From Membranipora membranacea (Eukaryota; Bryozoa; Gymnolaemata; Cheilostomatida; Membraniporidae): DNA of 60,000 bases. Each line of letters starts with the position of its first letter. The stretch's first letter is position 1. Location: positions 2,358,001 to 2,418,000 of the forward strand of contig OU612069.1 of the NCBI GenBank assembly GCA_914767715.1, in the 5' to 3' direction. The notes beneath the pieces were generated by a model. The model worked only from the letters and a program-made list of their open reading frames with translations. It was not told where the DNA came from and made no database searches. This document shows positions 10,510 through 19,321 of the stretch, piece by piece. Both the position numbers and the translations under genes were made by a program.

Positions 10510-12135
10510 TTATATAAGAGTTGTGCGACCTCTACGTCCTCTAGACAAGCCATCTATCAGGGTATTACTGGCCTCTTTTACTACCTGTCAACAAAAAGCA
10601 GTAATTGATGGAGATAATTAGAGACTGTGTCAGCAAAAAGAAGAAATTGATGGTAAATGCAACAGTTGTGTTAGTCTGTACATAAGAGTAAACTGGCGCT
10701 GAAAGTGGGTTTAATATCATCTACCTTTCTAGAAATCGATGCAATAACGATAATCCTTTCAAGCCAAGTCAAGATCTTAGAAAATATCTATTAATTTAAT
10801 ATTTATCTATTTGAGAAACTAATAACATAACAATGTCCATAACACAATTCAGGCTTTGACAGTTCTAGTGTTCCCATACAAATCGCTCATGCAATTGAGC
10901 AAATCCATCAGAAATGAAGACATGTAGTAAAATCACATACGGCTTCAGGCCTCACCGTGTCATAGTTTTGCGGACGTTGTTGTGCAGCAGGTTTATAAGC
11001 AGACTTAGATACCGTCTCACTATCAGCCTGAGGATGTCAATGTGTGTCTACATGACGACCTCCTCTTTCTGACACCTCCCCAACAGGTACTCTCTGTTCT
11101 GTTTGATCTGATTGTCTGGTGCTCTGATCAGGATTATCATCTCTTCTGTTTATAGGTGTGTTGTTGTACCGATAAGATGTTGATTGTTTTATGACTGAGC
11201 GTCGGGGTTGGGGAATCGGAACATCGGTAGTCTGTAAAATTAATATATAATGCAAATTGTTCCAAGCATCCAAAGATATTTTCACCTTATGCATCAAAAC
11301 GAGTAATAACCTTTACAACACATGTGTATGTTATGGTTCACAGCTAGCTCAAGATATAAAAACAATTGGAAACCAGGCCATGAAACTACATTGATAGAAT
11401 AATTGTGCGCCAAGGTGAACGCATGGTGCCAGCTGTGCCCTTAAATCACAGTCGATAACTGGTCATCTCACCCTTGTAGAGATTTGTGAGGGGTTGTCCG
11501 TTGGTGAGTCTCTAGTAGTGTGGTGTCTACGGATAGTGGGTGTGTTACTGAAGGTCATGTGGTTGGTGTGGGAATGTCAGTAGCCTGAGAAGGCCGGCTT
11601 CGTTGGTTAAACTCTAAGGGTAGGCCTCTATGATCTTGTGTGTCACTCCGTAAATGAGCAATACATCAAAATCATGATATAGTGTTAAAGCTTGTGGGCA
11701 TGAGTATTTCAATGTAAATTTTAATTCAAGACTCCCATTAGGTACAACTACAATGGTTAGACATGACGTTATCGCATCACTGTCTTTTAAAAGATGTTCC
11801 CTGATGTGTGGCTCAGAACTCACCACAACTTTTTTTGATCAGTGCATCAAATTTGGAACACAAAGTAACACAGGTAAAGCAGCTGATTAGGTTTTTTGAT
11901 GCATTCTCTAGACATGTACGACACCGTCGATAGACCTGATGGTGATTGGCTATGTGAAAATACCTGATGGAAGTCTTATTTTGGCTTGCTCCCTCACATG
12001 ACTTCGTCTGAAGACACACACTATCACAACAACGACTACTATAGCTACAGTCAGTGTCGACCCTACAGCTACACCAACTATCAATCTACAATCAGTCGAA
12101 CATTTATTCAGAGTAGATCGTGCACCTTGCACAAT
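10510..12135 (-). pseudogene. 3' half of a single-pass membrane protein gene, interrupted by TGA
   Basis: Three minus-strand exons fit in phase 0. The first (to 11998, start uncertain near 12090-12135) ends FRRSH|GTGAGG. It encodes a short juxtamembrane piece with two Cys and a strong transmembrane segment (GVAVGSTLTVAIVVVVVIV then CVFRR). The second, 10956-11231 (276 bp), encodes a disordered Ser/Thr/Gln/Arg-rich cytoplasmic tail with YRYNNTP and SAYKPAAQQRPQNYDT. The third, 10510-10584, encodes EASNTLIDGLSRGRRGRTTL and stops. The middle exon has an in-frame TGA at 11037-11039, after GRHVDTH, although its frame, donor and next exon all continue in phase. Either the tail is truncated there or the gene is decaying. 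The topology suggests a receptor-like type I protein; no extracellular domain could be assigned. Confidence 0.5.
11470..11584 (-). pseudogene. Degenerate duplicate of the cytoplasmic-tail exon
   Basis: In the intron between the transmembrane exon and the tail exon, a CTTCTCAG acceptor is followed by a segment reading ATDIPTPTT (compare TTDVPIPQP in the real tail exon). After a frame change it reads SNTPTIRRHHTTRDSPTDN (compare NNTPINRRDDNPDQSTRQ). A donor-like GGTGAG follows. I infer an exon duplication in which one copy carries a frameshift. Confidence 0.35.
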
Positions 12136-12649
12136 AGTTAACCGTCATTTTAGGATATGTCAATCATTTTTAAAATGAAGTAATTAATTTGCAACCTTTC
12201 TTAGGAATCAGAGAATTCTGATTAAGCCTAGCAGCTAGAAAACCTAGGAATCCTGGCTAGCCTAGCTTAAGGATGTGTAGTATGCCAGCACCGTACCCAT
12301 TTTTACGTTGCTACTGATAGTCTTCACAACAGAGTCTCAGAATACTAAGCTGACAAATGAAAAAACTGTACAAAATACAGAGTGGATTTTGGAGTTATCT
12401 GACCCTCACCAGAAAGCATGATTTAATTATAGACTTAATAATCAGCCTAAACAGAACACTATATGTATGAAGTTAAGCAACAGGCACTATCACGACAACG
12501 TAACTAAATTGAAGTGTGTTGAAGCAATGGTGTCAACATTGCTACTACACAATTCAATGTTGTTACACCACCAATTTGTAAGGGACTCACTTCAGCTTAA
12601 TATGGTATCCCGTCTAGATGACCACTAAGTCTATGGTTATATTTCACTC
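12136..12649. other. Probable intron or intergenic sequence
   Basis: No exon is supported. Extracellular exons of the 10.5-12.1 kb gene, if present, should lie upstream (rightwards), but I could not identify them. Confidence 0.3.
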
Positions 12650-12773
12650 ACCCCTTGTTTACACCCCTTATTTCCACCCCTTGTTTACACCCCTTGTTTA
12701 CACCCCTTGTTTACACCCCTTGTTTACACCCCTTGTTTACACCCCTTGTTTACACCCCTTGTTTACACCCCTG
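12650..12773. repeat. 13-bp minisatellite, about nine units
   Basis: Tandem copies of CACCCCTTGTTTA run across this stretch. The first unit or two have variants (CTTATTTC), and the later units are identical by eye. The open frames across it are by-products of the repeat. Confidence 0.9.
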
Positions 12774-12787
12774 CTTATTCTCCTCAC

Positions 12788-12997
12788 CTCTGTAGAACCA
12801 CATCTTATCTCATATCCACCCACAGAGTCTGTGCTATTCTTCAGTATTGCGTCACCATTGCGCTCAAATGTCTGAACTCCATCATAAGGACGAGGTTTTA
12901 ACGATTCCATTTTTCGACGGCCAGGGGCCGGTCAAAGAAGACTTTCATAGGGTGGATAGTAACCCACGGTTCTGTGATACACAGTCTGGCTTTGAAT
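12788..12997 (-). pseudogene. Phase-0 exon with in-frame TGA, probably membrane-protein tail
   Basis: ATCTGCAG precedes, and GAG|GTGAGG follows, a 210-bp (70-codon) minus-strand frame. Its first 21 codons include QTVYHRTVGYYPPYESLL, with Tyr-based and PPxY-like motifs. TGA follows, and the same frame continues for 48 codons, including GRRKMESLKPRPYDGVQTF and GGYEIRCGSTE, to the donor. As in the exon at 10956-11231, changing TGA to CGA (Arg) would open the whole exon. It may belong to the same gene or to a sister gene upstream. An alternative is that the TGA is a real terminator and the rest is 3' UTR. Confidence 0.4.
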
Positions 12998-14257
12998 CTG
13001 CAGATAATAATACATCATCGTGACATCATACATCATAGAACAATTTGATAATTCTGATTTAAAAATTTTATGTGAGTTAGTTTATTGCCGAATTTCTAAT
13101 ATCCATACTGTAATTTCAGTTCAGTGGCACAATCACCTTTGACTCTGTTCACATAATGACGTAGGGTTACAGATGTTTCAGGCTCTGTCACTGTCTCGTA
13201 GATGATACAACAAATAATTTAATCCTTAGAGGTAGCAGAGCTGAATATACAAGGAGTGGTTATAACACATGACCTCATTCTGGTCTAATTTTAGAGTTGT
13301 CTTCACACGACCATAATGAGACGCAGTCAATAATAGTGTCAGTGGCTCATTGGAGAAAAATGCTGCACCAAATTTAGTACTTTCAATGTGATTAGATCAG
13401 TTGAACCGTACTACTACTACTACTACTTACTACAAGTTTTAAGTTCATTGAACTTGTAATGATTAATGATTTATCATAGCCTCAGGGTTAATAACACACA
13501 TTGTGTTCATTCAAGCTTAGGTCAATAGCCTTAGATACAACAAGTCATGTTGTATCATTAGTCCATACGCTGAACCCGCCTCGCAGGTATAAGATTTTTG
13601 CACGCTCTAATTATAGCCTTAGTATTATTATTGTTTGAGCTCATTGACCTGAGATAATGCCGGCGATTCATTAATGTTTGCGTAATTCATAAGCTTCAAT
13701 ATACCAGGATGTGATGTTGTAATGATACATGTAATGTTTTTTGACCAGTGTAAAGGCGGTATTTACGCCTGGACTAATAATCTGGCAACGTTTCATAGCA
13801 AAAAATGAGTCCAGTCCAGATTAAATTGGGCTGAGTTTTACTGGCATTCATTATACTATCAGTGAATTACCATCGATACAATTCTATTTGTATGTAAAAT
13901 TTCTATCCATAGATAAATTTATTTCGATGTGAATTTTTAATTGAAGCACCAATTCCCTGAAAAGTCTGCAGCTGCGCGCTTTGCAATTCTGACGATTTAT
14001 TGTCCGGGCCTCGTTGCTTAGCCGTGTTGGATTCCGGTCAAATTTGGTTTTTCAGCACTCAGCCTCAGGATTTTCAAGACATAAACTCACCTTTAGTATA
14101 AGGTTATTAGTTTCAGCAGCAAATGTTTGCATTTTTATGCCTGTGCATCCCTTATTAAAATTTTTGATATTTAAATAATAAGGTATAGTTCATAATATGT
14201 ATTTGCACAGGTATCATCATTATCAACAATAGCACCTTTTAGTGAAATATTTAATTA
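12998..14257. other. No gene recognised
   Basis: AT-rich sequence. A short CTA run (about 13,410) and a small hairpin (GATACAACA...TGTTGTATC near 13,530-13,555) are the only structures I noticed. Confidence 0.35.
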
Positions 14258-14373
14258 TGTGTGTGTGCGTGCGTGTGTGTGCGTGTGTGCGTGTGTGCGT
14301 GTGTGAGTGCGTGCGTACGCATGTACATAGATACGTATGTTCGTACGTATGTATGTTTGTATGTATGTATGTA
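14258..14373. repeat. GT-rich and GTAT microsatellite
   Basis: A run of GTGTGC/GTGTGT changes into GTATGTAT and GTACGTAC units. The overlapping Cys/Val-rich open frame is an artefact of the repeat. Confidence 0.9.
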
Positions 14374-14729
14374 CGGACCTTTATTATCACAAGGGGCGAA
14401 TCAGAAATAAAATACTGGTTTGCCTGTAGTAAAATATGTTTTAAAAATTTTGCTGTCTAAAACTGTTGCATAAAAGCTATTTTAGTGTACATATATACAA
14501 TAATAGAAAATAAGGATAGTCTGTGATCTAAAACAGTTTCTATGAAGATTAATGCAGCGGCACAGAGACGTAAAGCAACCGGAAAGTAGCATGTCAAAGG
14601 AGATTGAAGGGTTTGGTGCGTTGATGGCCAACATTCTGAGGGATTTGGTTTTCAATTTGTTATGGCAGTATCTGCTTTGGAGAGCTTCTCGGAGCACTTG
14701 GTGATATTGTCCATAACAAGGCGTTCTTT
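14374..14729. other. No gene recognised
   Basis: Short spacer between the microsatellite and the paralogous upstream block. Only short, unsupported frames are present. Confidence 0.3.
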
Positions 14730-15363
14730 TGGTACGATATACTTTGTACGGAAATTACACCTCTTGCCCTACTATTCTCATACATCCAAGCACTGCCCAT
14801 CCTAGTTAGAATGGATTACATGGTAGGACACTTTAGGACAGGTATTTTGTGTACATTAGTAAGTTATAAAAAGATTTCATGAAAACATGTGAGATAACTT
14901 CACAGCTTACTTGGATGACTCAGGAGAGTCAAGGAGAAGGAGGAGCAGAAGCTGTGAGATCTCAAGTTCTCGCAGCTCAGGCTGAGGTGATTTCGGATGG
15001 AGAGAATAAAACCAAGAAGATGGGAGCAAGTGATAACAGACAGTGTCAACCACTTCAAATCGGAGACCAATCTCAGTTTTATCTTTTGACGAAATCTCTT
15101 GTGTATTAGGCGTAATCAAATTACTCTCAGCTATCAGACATCCCATCTCTACCTTTTTGGGAGGTTCAATCACTGTCCTATAATCAATTTATAATTAAAT
15201 CATTTTTATCATACAAAAATCAAAATCTTATCGCCATTTTTTCAAGAGGAAGTCAGTTTATTTGCATATTTATTTTCAAATTTAAAGTGATTGATGGGCA
15301 AATGCAATCTCTGGTTTTTTGGCCATGCCTATCAACAGTGATGACCTCTGGTGCATATAAGAC

Positions 15364-15381
15364 CGGGGGGGGGGGGGGGGA
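15364..15381. repeat. Poly(G) run
   Basis: An uninterrupted run of about 18 G. It is a likely place for length error or polymorphism. Confidence 0.9.
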
Positions 15382-17295
15382 ACATCAAGGCTGATCAGTT
15401 CTGTAGGGAGAGCCCTTGGAGCATGTTTTTCTGGTATGGTATAGATTGCCTTCCTGGTATTTAACTTAGTTTATTATTCAAGAATACAAATTGATTTTAA
15501 TGTTGAAAAGGCATCTCAACTATGAGTCATTAGTAAATTGAATTAATACCTACGTTGTAACAAAGTTCTAAAAACAAATGTTGTGCATAAATTTGATTAG
15601 ATAAACAAAACACTTTTTGTATGGAGTTGCCTTCTTCCTCAACAAATACAAAATAAACATGAGCAATAATGAGTAACAGAGAGGTGTCTGTTCTGCTAGG
15701 GTATTCGGCCCCGAGTGGGTCGAATATGCAACAAAGATAGCAAAAAATGGAGTTATCTGCCTACATTCGCATTAGCAGGGTTCAGTACCAAGCAGTAAGA
15801 AGCTAACTTGGTGCTCTTACCACATACTTTAGGCACCATGCAGCTTTGAAGCTATATAAGGAATTTAGTTAGTGACGAGGAACATGAGTCGGTCCAGTTT
15901 TGCTTCCTTGAAACTTGATTGATAAGAGATACAAACTTTGTTTAGCATGACTTTGATTTAATAGCAAAGCTTCATACACCTACCCTTTGTTTTGATGCAA
16001 TGTATCGTCAGATGTCCTGCTTCAGACCAAGGCAATCAGTTTATGAATATCGTGAGTATTATCGAGGAGAATTTCTGTATAAGTTCCTTAGTCCGAAGCA
16101 TCGTCTGTATTTATTCAAGTCCTCCAAATAATGACTGCCGTTGGGTAAGGTTGGATATAAGGCTTACCATTGCTAGTGGGAGAGGACACGACTTTGGTCT
16201 TCTCTTCTTCAATCATTTTTCTTGTTTGGCTGTCAAAATTGTGATAACTAAATTATTATGTATCCCACAATTCAATGCACACATGCATTCTTTCCTTCAC
16301 TCCTCATGGTGCTCTGGATCGAGATAGGATAGTAATTGTGTAAATACAAAGTAATTATGAGAGTCTGCCTTCCAATACGCATTTTTTTCTGGTAACAAAT
16401 CAAATCAAAGGTGGACGTGACGGCCATGCCCTACCAGCACCATTACTTTTTTAATCACAAGACAGATGCATTGCAGTTCACAAATCTAATAAAATTATAG
16501 TCTAATGTAGTCCAAAACATTTATAGTCTTTACTTTTCCCGAAATACTTTTTTAAAGAGACTGGTATGCGATCTCTGAATGATTTGTGATAAGAGAAATA
16601 CGTAAACAGCCTAGGATTACTAAGCAGTGACAGGTTTACATCCCTCTCTTATCAGAGGTTTGAAGCACATGAGAAACTTAAGGCTATTGACAAATTAAAA
16701 AATTTGTATTAATTTATTCCGCCGCAAAAAGCAAGGACCACTGACAATAACATTGAAGGGGGAGGGTCTGGTATGACTTTCTAAACACAATAAAACAAAG
16801 TCTTGGTTTATTACGGCATTGTTACTGCTTACCAAAAGTATAGGGGTGTCAAACTACTAGAGGTTAAATCTCCCAATAAGTTTTTGTGATATTGCTTCAT
16901 GATGATTTTTACAGCGTGCCCTTGTACCTTAAGACATCAAGATTTGCTCCTAAATTTAGATCGCATTGTTGAGGTTAGCTGTGTTGGATACAGCTCATGG
17001 GTCCCCATCCTGCTTGATCAGTAACTTTACATCTCTTTCCCTAATACTATCTTAAATACTTGTTAAATAAACCAAAATACATCCATGATATGATTCAATA
17101 CCAGAAATTGCGTGCTAGTGTTGTGGTTAACAAACAATGTCAAAAAGTTCAAGTTGACATTGGCAAAAATTTTAATCGAATTGAAGCAAATGACATATTC
17201 AATATCATGAAGTTAGAGATTCATAGTTAATGCCACTTTCACAGGGATAAGTCGTACTACGTACTAATGATTACTTGTTACCTTGCAAATTAGTA

Positions 17296-17303
17296 GACTA
17301 ATT
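17296..17303. repeat. 8-bp target-site duplication, left (GACTAATT)
   Basis: GACTAATT directly abuts the left end of the giant transposon and is repeated exactly at 29,124-29,131, directly after its right end. Eight-bp duplications are typical of Merlin/IS1016-type transposition. Confidence 0.9.
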
Positions 17304-18166
17304 GGTTATTGGGTCTGTTCCGTTGCTGGGCGCGTTCGGGCTCGCCCTACCTCGCCAAGGCGCGCTGGTAGGGCTCGCCATACTGTGGCCGGGCGAGCCT
17401 GGTGGGCCATGTTGCCTGAATGCTGTTTCGCCACACAGTCGCCCAGCAACGCCTCGTGCTCGCCCACGCGGCGAGCCACGGCGAATATGGACACTTCAGC
17501 CTCCCCTGTTAGCCCATTGTGTCACCTTCAGCCCATGTTCGCCCTCAAACGCCCCTCGCCTTGTTTCGCCGGTTCGCCCAGAGGCTAGCCTGACTAAAAC
17601 ACCTTTTGCCCATGCACAAATATCTACATAACTGGAAACCAACCACTGAACAGTGTATGGCCTATCTTTCTTTACTATCTGTCAGTCAACTAATTATGTC
17701 AATCCAAGCCACAATAAATGACATTGATGGACCCACTGCAGCTGACCTATTTATTTTTCAAATTGGGAAGGCACACAACTCCCAACCCACAGTTACAATC
17801 AATCACACACAACTCCCAAAGACAAAAATTCTCTTGTTAATTTGATCAATGACAATTTCTTGCACTCCAACCCTTCCAATGTTTCTACCATAACCATGTG
17901 ATTTGCAGAATTGCTGTATTTTCTTGCACACAGCCCTTATACATGATCTAAGACCGAAAGAGGCGAAGGAGCGTACACAGATTAGGCAGATTAAGCGAAC
18001 ATGCAGAATGGAAACAATGTCAAAGCATATTAATGGTTAAATATGCGAATTCAGTTCCACCGAGATCTGCTTGCTGTCAACTCTGCACTATTTGGACATT
18101 GCTTGATCTTGATGGCTTAGCACTCTTGTGCTTCCAATAGCTTTTCACTTCACATGGGCTTATCAT
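17304..18166 (+). repeat. Left terminal inverted repeat (863 bp)
   Basis: This segment matches the reverse complement of 28,261-29,123 over its full length with equal length; by eye I found about one substitution (near 17,912). The outer 300 bp are GC-rich, unlike the rest of the window; the inner 560 bp are ordinary AT-rich sequence. Similarity stops abruptly after CTTATCAT. Open frames inside it (for example 17,302-17,631) appear identically in the other repeat and are not credible genes. Confidence 0.93.
17340..17582. repeat. Subterminal array of TCGCC/GGCGA motifs
   Basis: I count 13 occurrences of TCGCC or its complement GGCGA in about 240 bp, in both orientations (for example CTCGCCC, GGGCGAGC, TTCGCCC). 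The mirrored array lies at 28,845-29,087. Dense short subterminal repeats in DNA transposons commonly serve as transposase binding sites; that role here is inferred. Confidence 0.6.
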
Positions 18167-18252
18167 CGCCGCCAACCTTATATGCAGTCTTACACGTGTG
18201 TAGGTGTCGGGCTAGCCTGTTCACTAACACTATTGCGGGCTTGATACAGCTA

Positions 18253-18372
18253 AGTAGGGCTAGCCTGAGCCAAGTAGGGCTAGCCTGGGCTAACCAGGGC
18301 CAAGTATGGCTAGCCTGGGCCAAGTAGGGCTAACCAGGGCTAACAAGGGCTAGCCTGAGCCAAGTGTGGCTA
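18253..18372. repeat. GGGCTAGCCTGAGCCAAGTA minisatellite
   Basis: About six imperfect units of roughly 20 bp alternate GCTAGCCTGGGCCAAGTAGG with GGGCTAACCAGGGC. It lies just inside the left inverted repeat and has no counterpart at the matching position on the right side, so it is specific to one end. Confidence 0.75.
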
Positions 18373-18784
18373 GCTTATTGACATTTTTATTGTTAATATA
18401 GTTTTTGTATATAAATATTGTTTATTCTGACAACTCAACTGCAACTAGCAACAGTACAAGGACTGTAAAAACATTGAAGTGATGCTAATGCGAGCATTGC
18501 ATGTAAACTGTAAAAAGTTTTTTTATAATAATCATCACTATCTGGCTGCATATTCCCACTCCCAGAACCGTAATTTTTGTAAATTTTTATCATTCATCAC
18601 CATTTTCAATACCAGTTACCAGCATATTAAGAATTCCTGGACAGCACAGCAATCGTAAACACTAAATTACGATTTATATTATAAAAAAGTATAACAGAAC
18701 AAATATAGGTATGCACGGTAGTAGTAATGGGAACGATGGGTAGAGACACACCTTCTCATGATGAGCTATATGCAGCACGGAACT

Positions 18785-19018
18785 AATAATAATAATAATA
18801 TAAAATTTTATTTGCTATTCAATGCCCTTTCGGGCAAATGAGAATATGCTTACATAAGATTCATCACATCTATTTAGCGCACTCCTGTACAAGGTAGGAG
18901 TGGGCAAGCTAGGCTATTGTTCGGAGAGCTCACCTCCTTTAGCAGAAAGGGTAGTGACCGAGATTCGAACCTGTAACTCTCAGATTGAGAAGCCCGAATC
19001 CTTACCACTACGCCACCC
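18785..19018 (-). mobile_element. tRNA-derived SINE inserted in the transposon
   Basis: On the minus strand, TGGCGTAGTGG (A box, 19,005-19,015) and GGTTCGAATCT (B box, 18,961-18,971) have tRNA spacing, with an anticodon-arm-like stretch between them. The tRNA-like head is followed by about 150 bp of unrelated body and ends in an (ATT)n tail at about 18,786-18,800. That is the layout of a short tRNA-headed SINE. A functional tRNA is unlikely, because no acceptor stem closes around the arms. Confidence 0.7.
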
Positions 19019-19321
19019 TGCCTGCCTGCAGAGTGCCTCCATACTTTTGGATGGTGGGTGTGCTGACTTCAAAGTTCACTACCTTATTTACCTACTTGTA
19101 GAACAGAAAATAAATAAAACTAAACATGCTAATCTTTCTGCTGATAAATATATTTTGCGTTTAGGGTATACATATTTACATGCCCTAAAATATGAAAACT
19201 AATACACAAAATGAAATATAGAGACATGGCATAGACATAGAGATATTACTGCAGGCACGTAAATGCCCCGTAGATGCACACCCTTGCATTATCAAAAGGG
19301 GCTAAAGAAAGAAAAAAGAAA
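19019..19321. other. 3' flank of the transposase gene
   Basis: Non-coding AT-rich sequence between the SINE and the transposase stop codon; nothing else is recognised. Confidence 0.3.

Larger units (their letters stand above)
14730..17303. repeat. Paralogous upstream block A, left part (matches 57.05-58.4 kb)
   Basis: Several stretches align with block C further right. GGAAATTACACCTCTTGCCC with the following CATACATCCAA matches 57,065-57,110. CACCCTTTGTTTTGATGCAA near 15,980 matches 57,770. The 200 bp up to ACTTGTTACCTTGCAAA (17,272-17,290) match 58,215-58,392. Identity is moderate, with many indels, so the duplication is old. The block resumes at 29,132 on the other side of the giant transposon. 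It holds no supported gene; a GATA-like pair (TGATAAGAG at about 16,587, CTCTTATCAG at about 16,646) lies inside. Confidence 0.7.

Noticed and set aside
10956-11231. Selenocysteine at the in-frame TGA
   Set aside because: The context does not resemble a selenoprotein active site, and I see no SECIS-like hairpin downstream. Mutation or a true terminator is simpler.
12618-12901. Overlapping frames rich in TPLVYTPCLH
   Set aside because: They are products of the 13-bp minisatellite, which is open in several frames.
14879-15109. 77-codon plus-strand frame (EAVRSQVLAAQAEVISDGEN) as an exon
   Set aside because: The composition is attractive and a CAG precedes it, but there is no donor, no neighbouring exon and no family match. 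It lies in a poorly conserved paralogous block.
17283-17845. Open frames of 79-109 codons in the left inverted repeat, repeated identically on the other strand at 28,582-29,104
   Set aside because: They lie wholly in the inverted repeats, are GC-rich and Arg/Ala/Pro-rich from base composition, and several overlap in different frames. The identical copy is explained by the repeat.
18206-18375. CRISPR-like array (short repeats with spacers)
   Set aside because: The units are tandem, imperfect and without unique spacers of constant length, in a eukaryotic context. It is a minisatellite.
18955-19020. Functional tRNA gene on the minus strand
   Set aside because: A and B boxes are good, but the acceptor stem does not pair, and a SINE body and (ATT)n tail follow.
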